Shown here piece after piece: positions 19,178 through 29,218 of a stretch of 64,000 nt of DNA. Position 1 is the first letter of the stretch, and every line of letters begins with the position of its first letter. The notes under the pieces are model-generated. The model was not told the DNA's origin, did no database searches, and was given only the letters and a program-made list of their open reading frames with translations. A program made the translations under genes and the position numbers. The DNA comes from Tritonibacter multivorans (GTDB lineage: Bacteria; Pseudomonadota; Alphaproteobacteria; Rhodobacterales; Rhodobacteraceae). The stretch spans positions 220,762 through 284,761 of the forward strand of contig NZ_CYSD01000043.1 of NCBI RefSeq assembly GCF_001458415.1, written 5' to 3'.

Positions 19178-19699
19178 TTAAATCTCCTTCAGGTCGGCTT
19201 TGAACCGGCGCATGTTCTCTTGATAATGGAGCGCGCTTGCAGTCAGACGCTGGGCCCCGGCGGCGTCGACCGCGCGGATGATCTTACCCGGCGCGCCCAT
19301 GACCAGAGAATTATCCGGGATCTCTTTGCCCTCGGTGATCAGCGCGCCCGCCCCAATAAGGCAGTTTTTGCCAATCTTTGCGCCATTGAGAACCGTGGCC
19401 CCCATGCCGATTAGGGTATTGTCGCCAATGGTACAGCCGTGCAGCATGGCCTGATGGCCTATGGTGCAGTTCTCCCCAATGGTCAGCGGGAAGCCCTTGT
19501 CGATGTGCATCACCACGTCTTCCTGAACGTTTGACCCTTTGCCGACCCGGATCACCTCGTGATCGGCGCGGATGGTGACACCGAACCAAACAGAGGCTGC
19601 TGCTTCAACCACCACCTGGCCGATCAATTTGGCACAGGGTGCAACCCAAGTGTCCTCGTGAATGTCAGGGCGCAGATCACCAAGAGCGTATAGGGTCAT
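19178..19699 (-). CDS. Gamma-carbonic anhydrase family protein
   Basis: A 173-residue left-handed beta-helix protein built of hexapeptide repeats ([31 protein letters not shown]). The three zinc-ligand histidines fall at H65, H82 and H87, the spacing seen in Cam-type gamma-carbonic anhydrases. It ends in a helix that packs against the trimer. Many relatives of this YrdA/PaaY type are of uncertain activity, so catalysis is not assured. The start overlaps the gmk stop by 4 bp, and the next gene begins directly after its stop. Confidence 0.88.
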   Translation of the reverse strand: MTLYALGDLRPDIHEDTWVAPCAKLIGQVVVEAAASVWFGVTIRADHEVIRVGKGSNVQEDVVMHIDKGFPLTIGENCTIGHQAMLHGCTIGDNTLIGMGATVLNGAKIGKNCLIGAGALITEGKEIPDNSLVMGAPGKIIRAVDAAGAQRLTASALHYQENMRRFKADLKEI

Positions 19700-20349
19700 T
19701 CCAGTTCCTCGAACTCGCTTTGCAGTTTGCGGGCATGGTCAATCAGATGCGGCTGCTGAATGCGACGCAGGCGGGTAGCGGAAATGATGGTTTTCAGCTC
19801 GGCCTCGGTTTTGTCGAGGTCTTCATTGATCAGCACATGGTCATAAGACCCCCAGTGCGAAATCTCGTCCCAGCTCTTCTCCATCCGGCGCGCAATTGTT
19901 GCGGCGTCATCCTGACCGCGGCTTTCTAGGCGGCGGCGCAGTTCGGTGATCGACGGCGGCAGCAGGAAGATCGACAGCGTGTGTTTGCCCAGATCCGAAT
20001 TGGTGATCTGCTGCGCGCCCTGCCAGTCGATATCAAACAGCACATCTTTGCCGTCCTCGATCGCGGCCTGTACCGGTTTCTTGGGCGAGCCATAGAAATT
20101 CCCGAACACATGCGCATGTTCCAGCATATCGCCATTGGCCACGTCGTGTTTGAAGTCCTCGACAGAGGTAAAGTGATAATCCTGCCCGTCCACTTCACCG
20201 GGGCGCGGGTTGCGCGTGGTCGCAGAGACCGAGAAGCTGATGTCGGGATCCCAGGCCCGCAGCCGCTTGGCCAGCGTTGATTTGCCCGCGCCCGACGGCG
20301 AAGACAGGATGATCAATAGGCCACGGCGGTTTACGGTAGGGTTGGCCAT
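19696..20349 (-). CDS. gmk: Guanylate kinase
   Basis: A 217-residue kinase that phosphorylates GMP to GDP with ATP. The P-loop is [10 protein letters not shown] near residue 15, followed by the GMP-binding [17 protein letters not shown] and [11 protein letters not shown]. The ATG at 20349 has AGGAG nine bases upstream; the frame continues further up without a comparable site. It lies 16 bp after yicC, a pairing also seen in other bacteria, where YicC and gmk are near the rpoZ region. Confidence 0.95.
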   Translation of the reverse strand: MANPTVNRRGLLIILSSPSGAGKSTLAKRLRAWDPDISFSVSATTRNPRPGEVDGQDYHFTSVEDFKHDVANGDMLEHAHVFGNFYGSPKKPVQAAIEDGKDVLFDIDWQGAQQITNSDLGKHTLSIFLLPPSITELRRRLESRGQDDAATIARRMEKSWDEISHWGSYDHVLINEDLDKTEAELKTIISATRLRRIQQPHLIDHARKLQSEFEELE

Positions 20350-20365
20350 CGGGGGCTCCTCTTTC

Positions 20366-21262
20366 TTATTCGATGTTCTGGACCTGCTCACGCATCTGGT
20401 CGATGACGGTTTTGAGTTCCAAACCCACTGCGGTCAAGTCGGCATTCTGCGCTTTGGAACACAGAGTGTTCGCCTCGCGGTTAAATTCCTGCATCAAAAA
20501 GTCCAGCTTGCGCCCCACATGGCCGCCATTTGTGACAAGTTTACGCGCCGCATCAATATGCGCGGCCAGCCGGTCCAGTTCTTCTGTGACATCGGCCTTG
20601 ACTGCCAGCAGCGCCAGTTCCTGGGCCACGCGCTCTGGATCTGCCCCGTCCGCATTGTCCATCACCCGCGCCAGCGCGGCTTGCAGGCTGTCGCGGATCA
20701 GGTCTTTGCGTGTCTCGGCATGGGCAATGGCATCCAGCCGCAGCTGTGCGACCTGATCCAGCTGCCCCATCAGAACGGCTTGCAGAGCCGCGCCTTCTTC
20801 GCTGCGAGAGTTAATAAAATCGGCAAAAAGCGAGTCGAATTGGGATAGGAGCGCCTCAATCAAAGGGGCCGTATCCTGCTCAGTCTGGGCAATTTCGAGC
20901 ACCCCGCGCATGGCCAGGACCTCTGTGGCGCTGGGCAGGCTCAGAGCGGTTCCCGCGGCCTCTGCGGCCTTTTGAACCGCTGAAACAGCCGCCAAAGCCC
21001 CCTCGAGTGCCGCTGCATTGACCTGAAGGTGAGCGCCCTCCTCTTCTGCGCGCGACAGGCGCAGCGCAAGGTTTACATTGCCGCGGCCCAGCTCTACCCC
21101 CATCTTCTTTTTTAGCGCGTTTTCAAACCCTTCAAGCCAATCTGGCACCCGTAAACGCAGGTCCAGACCCTTCGCATTGACCGAGCGGATGTCCCAGCTC
21201 CAGGTGTAGATTCCATAAGCGCCCTGCGCTGCGGCAAAGCCAGTCATGGACTTGAGAGACAT
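20366..21262 (-). CDS. yicC: YicC family endoribonuclease-like protein
   Basis: A 298-residue YicC protein. The N-terminus [10 protein letters not shown] and the closing [22 protein letters not shown] followed by [17 protein letters not shown] are the family signatures. E. coli YicC (RnaYC) cleaves some small RNAs such as RyhB; activity here is inferred. The ATG at 21262 matches family N-termini. A perfect CtrA-type site lies 80 bp upstream, between this gene and the divergent PAS_5 gene. Confidence 0.93.
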   Translation of the reverse strand: MSLKSMTGFAAAQGAYGIYTWSWDIRSVNAKGLDLRLRVPDWLEGFENALKKKMGVELGRGNVNLALRLSRAEEEGAHLQVNAAALEGALAAVSAVQKAAEAAGTALSLPSATEVLAMRGVLEIAQTEQDTAPLIEALLSQFDSLFADFINSRSEEGAALQAVLMGQLDQVAQLRLDAIAHAETRKDLIRDSLQAALARVMDNADGADPERVAQELALLAVKADVTEELDRLAAHIDAARKLVTNGGHVGRKLDFLMQEFNREANTLCSKAQNADLTAVGLELKTVIDQMREQVQNIE

Positions 21263-21341
21263 ATCTGATCCTTCCGAAAGTGATGACCTATGCGGCAGAC
21301 GCAATCTGTCTGCACAAGGGTCAGGGGTGCTATCCTAAAGT

Positions 21342-21357
21342 GTTAACCATTGATTAA
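21342..21357 (-). promoter_or_regulatory. Perfect CtrA-type binding site between yicC and the PAS_5 gene
   Basis: On the minus strand the site reads TTAATCAATGGTTAAC, an exact TTAA-N7-TTAAC, the known CtrA consensus. It lies 80 bp before yicC and 129 bp before the divergent PAS_5 gene, so either could be the target. Confidence 0.6.
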
Positions 21358-21485
21358 ACTATTGGTCCAAACTTTAGTCGCATTGTGTCATGTTAACTCC
21401 AACGTAACTTATTAGGCGTTAACACAAGTGAGCAAGTTCTTAGCTCCGGTGGACGCCAGCAGCGGATGCAGCAGAGGATGATGCG

Positions 21486-22400
21486 ATGATTTTTGGCGGT
21501 CAGAACAGCTCGGGCAAAAACGCGGGCAAAGAGAAAGTAGTCGTAATGGATCGGTTCCGCAGCCGCACCACCCTGTCCCCTCTGCGTCAGGCCGAAGCCT
21601 ATTGGGCCGGTCTGCGTCGCGGTGACGAAATCCCCAGCCGTGCACAGGTCGATCCCCGTGGTCTGGAAAACATCCTGAGCCAAACTTTCATTCTGGAACG
21701 TGTGGCCCCTGGTATTGCGCGGTTCCGTCTGGCCGGTCAGCGCGTCAATGAACTGGCAGGTATGGAGGTGCGTGGCATGCCGCTGACCGCGTTCTTCACT
21801 GCAGATGCCCGCAAAACCGTTTCTGCCGCGCTGGAAAACATGTTTGATGAGCCTTCCATTATCGAAATGGAGCTGCAGACCGAAGCCACCCGCCTGCGTG
21901 GCAGCCGCACTGCGCGCATGATCCTGCTGCCGCTGCGCTCTGATCTGGGTGACGTGAGCCGCGCGCTGGGCGTGCTGGTGTCTGAAGGTGGTGCCTCGAA
22001 GATTTCTCAGCGCTTCACCGTGACAGAGTGTGACATTCGCCCGGTGTCCGTGGGCGAGAAAGCCGCGCCGAAGGCCGCATCGAAAACTGCGCCCAAACCC
22101 ACGCCGAAGCCGTCTGTAAACGCGCCGGTTGCAGGGTTTGCAGAGCGGAAGTCGGCCTTCGCACCGAAAGCAGACACAAAACCCAACAGCCTGATGGATG
22201 AGGCCCGCACCTTGCTGGACCGGGCCCGCAGCGAAAACAACAAGCCGCTGGCGTCTCAGTTCACGTCTCAGCGCCGTGACATGAAGCCGGTGCGCGATGC
22301 CGGTGTTGAAACTGGCGCGGATCTGGTGTCTCGCCCGCCCCGTGGCGGCAAACTGAAGAAAGACGCCTCGCACCTGCGTCTGGTGGTTTCGCGGGACTGA
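21486..22400 (+). CDS. PAS_5-domain protein with proline/alanine-rich C-terminus
   Basis: A 304-residue protein. Residues about 30-185 match the PAS_5 family found in Rhodobacterales and relatives (PLRQAEAYWAGLRRGDEIPSR, then FRLAGQRVNELAGMEVRGMP). Residues about 190-240 are a low-complexity A/P/K linker and the last 60 residues are basic. There is no output domain and no membrane helix, so it may be a single-domain sensor or adaptor. The function is unknown. A perfect CtrA-type site lies about 130 bp upstream and a terminator follows closely. Confidence 0.82.
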   Translation: MIFGGQNSSGKNAGKEKVVVMDRFRSRTTLSPLRQAEAYWAGLRRGDEIPSRAQVDPRGLENILSQTFILERVAPGIARFRLAGQRVNELAGMEVRGMPLTAFFTADARKTVSAALENMFDEPSIIEMELQTEATRLRGSRTARMILLPLRSDLGDVSRALGVLVSEGGASKISQRFTVTECDIRPVSVGEKAAPKAASKTAPKPTPKPSVNAPVAGFAERKSAFAPKADTKPNSLMDEARTLLDRARSENNKPLASQFTSQRRDMKPVRDAGVETGADLVSRPPRGGKLKKDASHLRLVVSRD

Positions 22401-22472
22401 TCGTTAAAATTATCGGCGAATGTACCGGTAATTTATCGCAAAATTCGACCTGCTGGACACAGAGTTGAAATG

Positions 22473-22506
22473 AAAACGCCCGGTTGCAGAAGCACCGGGC
22501 GTTTTT
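22473..22506 (+). terminator. Intrinsic terminator after the PAS_5 gene
   Basis: AAAACGCCCGG pairs with CCGGGCGTTTT (11 bp, 11-base loop), followed by TCT. The A-rich left arm gives a T tract in the other direction too, so it may also stop transcription from the convergent FAD gene. Confidence 0.88.
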
Positions 22507-22528
22507 CTATGTCAGGTTTTTCGGGCGC

Positions 22529-23935
22529 TCAGCCGTAGCAACGCGCGGCCCAAACCCGAAGCAAATGCGCATCAAACAGTGGCATGGGCAGAATTTCCGC
22601 GCCGATCTTGGCGGTTGCGGGGGACAGATGCCGCAGGTTCGGCCAGGCGGTCTCGCAGCGGTCGCCGACCACATAGCCTGCGCGTGAGACCTCCAGAATC
22701 CCCCGGTCGATCATGTTTTGTGTCAGCGGATCATGGCCAGCGGTCATCACCGACCCCGAGCAGTTGATCACAAGGCCCGTTTCGTGGCGCTGCGCGTTTC
22801 CTTCTGCATCGCGGTAGTGCACAACCGCGCCGTTGTCGTGGCTTTCGATTTTCTCAACGGCCCCGGACAGCAACCGGGTCTGGCCGGTCTGCGACAGGCG
22901 TTCAAAGTCGTGAATGCTGTCGCGGGTGCCCGCGCGCAGCCAGTGTCGCAGTTTTGCGGGAACCTTGAGCGCCTCTTCTGGGGCGGCCACAAAGTCGGTG
23001 ATCGAATTTTCAACAAAGAACGCGCGCATCCCTGCGCGGACTTCGCGAATGGCAAGCCCATCGTTCTCAGCTGCTTGGATCTGTTCCTGAAGGTCCGATA
23101 GGAAGCTGGCGGCGGTTGTGTGGCCGGTGTTCGGCTGCGGGGTAAAGCTGCGCCGTGGCAATTGCGGGATCAGTGCTGCGGGCAAGCGGCCACTGGGCGA
23201 ACAGGCCACAAAGGAGATGTCGGTTTCCGCTGCAAGGGACTGGCACAGGCGCAGGCTGTCCAGCATGGTGGCATTGGTGCCGACGCAGAAAATTTCGCGT
23301 CCGGCCCGCACATGTTCGGCCACCACCTCTTCATAGCCAAACAGGGTTGGCACGCTGAACGCGCTGTCATCGCCTTCGATCCGCTGGGTGGTGGGTGCGC
23401 CGGGGGCAACATCCACGCGGTCGGCGGACAGAACGCGGCCAGAGGCCAGCGCCACATCCAGATACGCGCCGTTCCGGGTGACGCTTAACGCTTCGTCGGA
23501 CAGAACCGCGACGTCGACACCTTTGTCCTTTAGGGCGGCAAGCGCGGATTTGCCCTGTGCCTCCAGATAGTCGCCAAACGTCGATCGCGGGTAATTCAGC
23601 CCGGCAAAATCACCCTTGGCCACAAGATCCTGAGCCGCCCCAAGCCAATTCGGGCTGCGGCCTTCCATCTGGGCGCGAATGCGGTCAAAATTCTCGGCGG
23701 CCCAGTCTGCGAAGTCGGGGTCAATATCATCCGCCGGAGAGTTCAGCAGATAGGCAAACTGCCACGGGGTCTCGTTGGGGTCTGCCGCATAGGCCGCGCC
23801 CCGACCAAAGGCATGCGCCGTCCGGCCCACGATCGTCAACCTGTCACCACTGGCCAAAGGTATGGCCGCAACCAGCGCCAAAGCTGTTACGCCGTCGCCT
23901 ACGATCAAGTGGTGAAGGGGTTGCGATCTGTTCAT
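22529..23935 (-). CDS. FAD/NAD(P)-binding protein
   Basis: A 468-residue protein with an N-terminal dinucleotide-binding fold (LIVGDGVTALALVAAI, G-x-G-x-x-A type) and GRGAAY-x-x-DPNETPWQFAYLLN, typical of the NAD_binding_9 group of FAD-dependent proteins. A second nucleotide-binding stretch FCVGTNATMLDSL lies near 220 and an ATG-like FAD contact VINCSGS near 405. Relatives are often listed as hydroxylase- or oxidoreductase-like with no known substrate. It is a single gene between two convergent or divergent neighbours. Confidence 0.78.
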   Translation of the reverse strand: MNRSQPLHHLIVGDGVTALALVAAIPLASGDRLTIVGRTAHAFGRGAAYAADPNETPWQFAYLLNSPADDIDPDFADWAAENFDRIRAQMEGRSPNWLGAAQDLVAKGDFAGLNYPRSTFGDYLEAQGKSALAALKDKGVDVAVLSDEALSVTRNGAYLDVALASGRVLSADRVDVAPGAPTTQRIEGDDSAFSVPTLFGYEEVVAEHVRAGREIFCVGTNATMLDSLRLCQSLAAETDISFVACSPSGRLPAALIPQLPRRSFTPQPNTGHTTAASFLSDLQEQIQAAENDGLAIREVRAGMRAFFVENSITDFVAAPEEALKVPAKLRHWLRAGTRDSIHDFERLSQTGQTRLLSGAVEKIESHDNGAVVHYRDAEGNAQRHETGLVINCSGSVMTAGHDPLTQNMIDRGILEVSRAGYVVGDRCETAWPNLRHLSPATAKIGAEILPMPLFDAHLLRVWAARCYG

Positions 23936-24096
23936 CCGGGTGTCCTTTGGGTCGTTAAAGTTTCCTTACACCGTCATTGCCTTTCATTTTTACGAAAGGC
24001 CCGTCCGGTTGCGGCAATCAATCTGGACTATGCGCCAGAAAGGATGTGTCCCTGCGTCACTCTGGGCGTGATCCTTCAGGGCGCAGCTGAAATGAC

Positions 24097-24118
24097 AAAA
24101 GCCCCGCAGGACTGCGGG
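24097..24118 (-). terminator. Intrinsic terminator after the DAHP synthase gene
   Basis: CCCGCAG and CTGCGGG form a 7-bp stem with a 2-base gap (real loop likely 4 bases). On the minus strand GGC and four T follow. It lies 34 bp after the stop. The remaining 160 bp up to the FAD gene hold nothing that I can identify. Confidence 0.75.
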
Positions 24119-24151
24119 ACTTTAGGTTCTTACGGTGCGCAATTGCGCGGT

Positions 24152-25522
24152 TTAAACGGCTTTGCGCTTTTCGGCGTCAGCGCGCTGTTTGGACAGTTCC
24201 TCGGACACGAGGAAGGCCAGTTCCAGCGACTGATCCGCATTGAGGCGCGGGTCACAGGCGGTGTGGTAACGCGCGGACAGATCTTCATCGGTCACATCGC
24301 GCAGGCCGCCGGTGCATTCGGTGACGTCCTGACCGGTCATCTCGAAGTGGACGCCGCCGGGGATGGTGCCCTCGGACTGGTGCACACCAAAGAAGTCGCG
24401 CACTTCGCGCAGGACGTTCTCGAACGGACGGGTTTTGTAGCCGGTGGAGGATTTGATGGTGTTGCCGTGCATCGGGTCGCAGACCCAAGTCACGTTTGCC
24501 CCTTCTTCTTTCACGGCCTGAACCAGACGCGGCAGGTGTTCGCCTGCTTTGCCAGCGCCGAAACGGGCGATGAGGGTCAGCTTGCCCTCTTCGTTTTCCG
24601 GGTTCAGCTTGCCTATCAGAACCTTCAGGTCCTCGGCAGTGGTGGTCGGACCACATTTCAGGCCAATCGGGTTCAGAACGCCGCGGCAGAATTCCACATG
24701 CGCGCCGTCGGGCTGACGGGTGCGATCGCCGATCCAGATCATGTGACCAGACCCCGCGAGCCATTTGCCCGAGGTAGAGTCCATACGCGTCAGGGCTTCT
24801 TCATACTCCAGCAGCAGACCTTCGTGGCTGGTGTAGAAATCCACGGTCTGCAGGGTATGCGCGGTATCCGCATTGATGCCTGCGGCCTTCATGAAGTCCA
24901 GCGTGTCGGTGATCCGGTTTGCCAGCGCGCGGTATTCTTCGGCCTTTTCGCTTTCGGTAAAGCCAAGTGTCCAGGCATGGACCTGGTTCACATCCGCATA
25001 ACCACCGGTGGAGAATGCCCGCAGCAGGTTCAGGGTTGCAGCAGCCTGAGTGTAGGCCTGCAACATCTTGCTTGGGTTGGGAATTCGCGCTTCAGGGGTG
25101 AAGTCGAGTTCGTTGATAATATCGCCACGGTAGCTGGGCAGTTCCACGCCGTTGATGGTTTCGGTCGGGGCCGAGCGCGGTTTCGCGAACTGACCGGCCA
25201 TACGGCCAACTTTCACAACTGGCACCTTGGCGCCATAGGTCAGAACCATCGCCATCTGCAGCATCACCTTGAAGGTGTCGCGGATCGCATCTGCGCTGAA
25301 CTGGTCAAAGCTTTCGGCGCAGTCACCGCCCTGCAGCAGGAAGGCTTCGCCGCGGCCAGCTGCACCCAGCTGATCCTTGAGGCGGCGTGCTTCGCCTGCA
25401 AACACCAGCGGAGGATACTTCGACAGCTGTGCTTCAACTGCGTTCAGCGCTGCCGGATCCGTGTAATCGGGCATCTGGACGCGCGGTTTTTGGCGCCAGT
25501 TCGTTTTTTGCCATTCACTCAT
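24152..25522 (-). CDS. aroG: Class II DAHP synthase (3-deoxy-7-phosphoheptulonate synthase)
   Basis: A 456-residue plant-type (class II) enzyme that joins phosphoenolpyruvate and erythrose 4-phosphate, the first step of the shikimate pathway. N-terminal [26 protein letters not shown] with the metal-binding cysteine, [14 protein letters not shown] and the C-terminal [17 protein letters not shown] are diagnostic. It has no chorismate mutase fusion. AroQ of the same pathway is 18 kb away, so the pathway genes are scattered. It is divergent from the glxA-like gene. Confidence 0.96.
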   Translation of the reverse strand: MSEWQKTNWRQKPRVQMPDYTDPAALNAVEAQLSKYPPLVFAGEARRLKDQLGAAGRGEAFLLQGGDCAESFDQFSADAIRDTFKVMLQMAMVLTYGAKVPVVKVGRMAGQFAKPRSAPTETINGVELPSYRGDIINELDFTPEARIPNPSKMLQAYTQAAATLNLLRAFSTGGYADVNQVHAWTLGFTESEKAEEYRALANRITDTLDFMKAAGINADTAHTLQTVDFYTSHEGLLLEYEEALTRMDSTSGKWLAGSGHMIWIGDRTRQPDGAHVEFCRGVLNPIGLKCGPTTTAEDLKVLIGKLNPENEEGKLTLIARFGAGKAGEHLPRLVQAVKEEGANVTWVCDPMHGNTIKSSTGYKTRPFENVLREVRDFFGVHQSEGTIPGGVHFEMTGQDVTECTGGLRDVTDEDLSARYHTACDPRLNADQSLELAFLVSEELSKQRADAEKRKAV

Positions 25523-25720
25523 CGCTTTTCCTCCGGCTCTGAGAGATCATTTCCTCTTTTCGAAGCGTCCCTATACAATAGAGAGAAAACAGAGGCCAGT
25601 TTTGTTTTCACATACTTGACGCTAGGCTTAAGCTATGAACAGGGTCATCAAATTCCCGCAAGTGATTTGCGGGACCTTGAAGACACTCACGAAATTCCAA
25701 GTTGTTGTAGGACGCGCGCC

Positions 25721-26722
25721 ATGCAAAGCCATCCGGAGACCCTTACCGACCTCCCGACAGCCGACAAACACCGTCGCTTTGCCTTTGTTCTTTTGGACAA
25801 TTTTACGTTGCTTTGTTTTTCAGCGGCCATGGAATCCCTGCGCATTGCCAACCGCATGGCTGGGGCCGACGTCTATTCCTGGACTGTGATTGGCGAAGGC
25901 GGTGAAACCGTGTCCTGTTCGGCCGGTGCCAGCTTTAATTTGGATGGCGATCTGAGCGAATTGCAGCGGGACGATACCATTCTGCTGTGCGGCGGCATTG
26001 ACGTGCAAAAGGCGACATCCAAAAAGCTCATGGCGTGGCTACGACGCGAGGCACGCAAGGGTATTACAATTGGCGGGCTGTGCACTGCGGCCTATTCCAT
26101 GGCCTGCGCCGGGCTGCTTGATGGCAAGCGGGCGACGATCCACTGGGAAAATTCCGACAGTTTTGCCGAAGAGTTTCCGGATGTGGACCTGACCAAATCG
26201 GTGTTTGTCATTGATGGCAACCGGATGACCACGGCGGGCGGCACTTCCTCTGTGGACCTGATGCTGAAGATCATTGCCGAAGATCACGGCGAAGACTTGG
26301 CAAGCCTTGTGGCGGATCAGCTGATCTATTCCTCTATTCGGACGGATCAGGACACCCAGCGTCTGTCGATCCCGACCCGGATTGGCGTGCGCCATCCGAA
26401 GCTGTCGCAGGTCATCCAGATGATGGAAAACAATATCGAGGAGCCGATCAGCCCCTCGGTGCTGGCCGAAGATGTGGGCATGTCCACGCGCCAGCTGGAA
26501 CGGCTGTTCCGCCGTTACCTGAACCGCAGTCCCAAGCGCTACTATATGGAATTGCGCCTGCAGAAAGCGCGCAACCTGCTGATGCAGACCGATATGAGCG
26601 TGATCAATGTGGCGTTGGCTTGTGGCTTTGCCTCTCCGTCGCATTTCTCCAAATGTTACCGGACGCATTACGACACCACGCCTTACCGCGAACGTGGCGC
26701 CAAGGGCGCGCGCGCCAGCTGA
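25721..26722 (+). CDS. GlxA-family transcriptional regulator (DJ-1/PfpI + AraC)
   Basis: A 333-residue regulator. Residues about 15-180 form a class I glutamine-amidotransferase-like (DJ-1/PfpI) domain with the elbow GGLCTAAYSMACAG and HWEN. Residues about 225-325 form an AraC-type DNA-binding domain with two helix-turn-helices (VLAEDVGMSTRQLERLFRRYL; VINVALACGFASPSHFSKCY). GbdR and CdhR, which control glycine betaine and carnitine use, are of this type, but the inducer here cannot be told. The ATG at 25721 starts the conserved region; the open frame upstream is only antisense to the DAHP synthase gene. It ends 5 bp from the convergent sugar dehydrogenase. Confidence 0.88.
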   Translation: MQSHPETLTDLPTADKHRRFAFVLLDNFTLLCFSAAMESLRIANRMAGADVYSWTVIGEGGETVSCSAGASFNLDGDLSELQRDDTILLCGGIDVQKATSKKLMAWLRREARKGITIGGLCTAAYSMACAGLLDGKRATIHWENSDSFAEEFPDVDLTKSVFVIDGNRMTTAGGTSSVDLMLKIIAEDHGEDLASLVADQLIYSSIRTDQDTQRLSIPTRIGVRHPKLSQVIQMMENNIEEPISPSVLAEDVGMSTRQLERLFRRYLNRSPKRYYMELRLQKARNLLMQTDMSVINVALACGFASPSHFSKCYRTHYDTTPYRERGAKGARAS

Positions 26723-26727
26723 GGCCC

Positions 26728-27837
26728 TTACGGTTTGGGCGAAATGCGGATCAGCGCGCCTTCCTGTTCGGATGCAAACCAGATCGACCCATCCGGGGCC
26801 TCGCGCAGGTCCCGGATGCGGCCTGTCTCATCCGACTGAAGCTGCTCCACTTCTGTTAGGTTTCGTCCAGACAGCCTTGAAATATAGTCAAATTTCAGGG
26901 ATCCAACAAAAATATCCCCGCGCCATTCCGGCCAAAGCTTGCCGGAATAGATCATCATGCCAGACGGCGCAATCGACGGATCCCAATACCAGTCTGGCTG
27001 TTCCATGCCGGCCTTCTGCGTCCCCTCGCCGATCTTACGTCCAGAATAGTGGCGCCCATAGGAAATCACCGGCCAGCCATAGTTCGCGCCCTTGGTGATC
27101 TTATTGACCTCATCGCCGCCGCGGGCGCCATGTTCCACCGCCCAGAGCTGCCCGCTTGCGTCCAGCGCCATGCCCTGCGGGTTGCGGTGACCAAAGCTCC
27201 AGATTGCGGGTTGAGCGCCTGAGGTGCCGACAAAGGGGTTGTCGCCCGGAATGCTGCCATCGCGGTTGATGCGTATGATGGACCCCTGCTCGCGACCCAA
27301 GTCCTGTGCGCTGGGGCGGTCGCCCCGTTCGCCCAGGGTGACAAACAGGCTGCCGTCCGGGGCCTCCACAATGCGAGAGCCAAAATGACGCCCACCGCTG
27401 GTCGATGGCGTGGCTTCAAAGATGACGTCTACATCGTTGATTTGGCGAAGGTCCTTTGAAAGTCGCCCCTTGGCAAGGGCCGTGCCAGAGCCGCTGCCCT
27501 GACGTTTGGAAAAGGTGAAGAACACCTCACGTGTGGCGCTGAAATCCCGTGGCAGCATAATGTCCAGTAGGCCACCCTGCCCGTCCGCTTCGACCTTCGG
27601 CATGCCGCTGACTTGATGTGTCTGTCCGCCTTTGGAAAAAAGCAAAGCGCCTTCGCGTTCGGTGATCAGAACACCGCCTTCCGGCAGAAAGGCAAAGCCC
27701 CAGGGCACGTCCAGCCCCTCGACCATCGTATCGAGCTGCATCGCGCCCAATGTGGTCGTCAAAGTGCCAGAAAATGCGGCCGACCCGGTGCAGATCGCAA
27801 GGGCCGCCAGCGTGCCAAACGGGCTGACTTTGGACAT
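26728..27837 (-). CDS. PQQ-dependent sugar dehydrogenase (Asd/YliI type)
   Basis: A 369-residue periplasmic beta-propeller of the GDH-B/YliI family, which oxidises aldose sugars with pyrroloquinoline quinone. It begins with a Sec signal peptide (FGTLAALAICTGSAAFSG). WGFAFLPEGGVLITEREG, ERGDRPSAQDLGREQGSIIRI, SFGHRNPQG and WAVEHGARGGDEVN are family motifs around the PQQ and calcium sites. The start at 27837 gives the signal peptide; the frame upstream is antisense to the binding-protein gene. No PQQ biosynthesis genes are in the window. The specific sugar is unknown. Confidence 0.9.
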   Translation of the reverse strand: MSKVSPFGTLAALAICTGSAAFSGTLTTTLGAMQLDTMVEGLDVPWGFAFLPEGGVLITEREGALLFSKGGQTHQVSGMPKVEADGQGGLLDIMLPRDFSATREVFFTFSKRQGSGSGTALAKGRLSKDLRQINDVDVIFEATPSTSGGRHFGSRIVEAPDGSLFVTLGERGDRPSAQDLGREQGSIIRINRDGSIPGDNPFVGTSGAQPAIWSFGHRNPQGMALDASGQLWAVEHGARGGDEVNKITKGANYGWPVISYGRHYSGRKIGEGTQKAGMEQPDWYWDPSIAPSGMMIYSGKLWPEWRGDIFVGSLKFDYISRLSGRNLTEVEQLQSDETGRIRDLREAPDGSIWFASEQEGALIRISPKP

Positions 27838-27887
27838 GAAACCTCTCTCCCTTTGGTGATGTGATTTACTGCAACACGCGGAAAACG

Positions 27888-27901
27888 ATGGATTTATCCA
27901 T
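27888..27901. promoter_or_regulatory. Inverted repeat between divergent sugar dehydrogenase and binding-protein genes
   Basis: ATGGAT-TT-ATCCAT, arms of 6 bp with a 2-bp spacer, lies 51 bp from the sugar dehydrogenase start and 96 bp from the binding-protein start. It has the size of a dimeric repressor site, but no regulator is known. Confidence 0.35.
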
Positions 27902-27996
27902 TTCGGATACAAAATCACATCTGACCTCTTCCCTTTCGGAGGTTGCGCGCCTAGGGTTCCTGTCGAACAACATCGTTCCGATAGGGGAGAAATCAA

Positions 27997-29190
27997 ATGA
28001 AAAAATTCCTCATGGCCTCCGCTGCTATGACACTGTGCGCTGGGACCGCATTTGCGGACGGTCACGCGAAAGAAGTTAAACTGGGCGTTATGCTCGGCTT
28101 CACCGGCCCGATTGAATCGCTGACGCCGATGATGGCCGCTGGCGCGGAGCTGGCGATGGCGGAAGCAACCGCCTCTGGCAAGCTGCTGGACGGCGCCAAG
28201 GTGACCCCGGTTCGCGCGGACTCCACCTGCGTTGACTCCGGTGCGGCCACTGCGGCGGCTGAAAAGCTGATCGCCGACGGCATCAACGGCCTGATGGGCG
28301 CTGACTGTTCTGGCGTGACCGGCGCGGTTCTGGCCAACGTGGCGATCCCGAACGGTCTGGTCATGGTCTCCCCGTCCGCGTCTTCCCCGGGTCTGAGCGA
28401 CGTCGAAGACAACGGCCTGTTCTTCCGCACCACCCCGTCTGACGCCCGTCAGGGTCAGGTTATGGCGGCAGTCATGAAAGAGCGTGGCATCGAATCCATC
28501 GCGCTGACCTACACCAACAACGACTACGGCAAGGGTCTGGCGGATTCCATCAAAGCAAACTTCGAAGCTGTTGGTGGTGAAGTGACCATCGTTGCTGCGC
28601 ATGAAGATGGCAAAGGTGACTACTCTGCCGAGGTTGCAGCACTTGCATCTGCCGGCGGCGACGTTCTGGTTGTTGCAGGCTACCTCGACCAAGGCGGTCT
28701 GGGCATCATCCAGGGGGCCCTCGACACCGGCGCGTTTGACACCTTTGGCCTGCCCGACGGCATGATTGGTGATTCTCTGCCCGAGAACGTCGGTCCGGAT
28801 CTGGACGGCTCCTTTGGTCAGATTGCAGGTTCCCAAAACAAGGGTGCTGACGTCTTCTATGCGGCGGCAACCGAAGCGGGCTTTGACGGCACCTCCAGCT
28901 ATGCGGCAGAATCCTATGACGCAGCTGCGCTGTTGATGCTGGCAATGCAGGCCGCGGGTTCTGTTGACCCGGCGGAATATGCAAGCAAAGTCATGGATGT
29001 AGCGAACGCACCTGGCGAAGAGATCTCTGCGGGTGAGCTGGCCAAAGGTCTGGAGATCCTCGCAGCTGGCGGCGACATCAACTATCAGGGCGCAACCGGT
29101 GTTGAGCTGGTCGGCCCCGGCGAGAGCGCGGGCTCTTTCCGTGAAGTTGAAGTCCAAAGCGGCAAGATCGAGACTGTTAAGTATCGCTAA
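27997..29190 (+). CDS. Branched-chain amino acid type ABC transporter, periplasmic binding protein
   Basis: A 397-residue type I binding protein with a Sec signal peptide cleaved after about residue 21 (MTLCAGTAFA-DGHA). EVKLGVMLGFTGPIESL, the GADCSGVTGAVLANVAIP stretch and LTYTNNDYGKGLADSIKANFE are typical of the LivJ/AmiC fold. It should deliver an amino acid, amide or related small ligand to the permeases encoded downstream. GGGGAG lies seven bases before the ATG. A strong hairpin follows the gene, as expected when the binding protein is made in excess. Confidence 0.9.
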   Translation: MKKFLMASAAMTLCAGTAFADGHAKEVKLGVMLGFTGPIESLTPMMAAGAELAMAEATASGKLLDGAKVTPVRADSTCVDSGAATAAAEKLIADGINGLMGADCSGVTGAVLANVAIPNGLVMVSPSASSPGLSDVEDNGLFFRTTPSDARQGQVMAAVMKERGIESIALTYTNNDYGKGLADSIKANFEAVGGEVTIVAAHEDGKGDYSAEVAALASAGGDVLVVAGYLDQGGLGIIQGALDTGAFDTFGLPDGMIGDSLPENVGPDLDGSFGQIAGSQNKGADVFYAAATEAGFDGTSSYAAESYDAAALLMLAMQAAGSVDPAEYASKVMDVANAPGEEISAGELAKGLEILAAGGDINYQGATGVELVGPGESAGSFREVEVQSGKIETVKYR

Positions 29191-29218
29191 TCTGCGCTAA
29201 TTGGATACAATCTAGATC

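Noticed and set aside
23813..25720. A long in-frame N-terminal extension of the GlxA-type regulator
   Set aside because: The extension is antisense to the DAHP synthase gene and matches no domain; the regulator aligns from the ATG at 25721.
27838..29157. An in-frame upstream extension of the PQQ-type sugar dehydrogenase
   Set aside because: It is antisense to the binding-protein gene, and the proper signal peptide begins at 27837.
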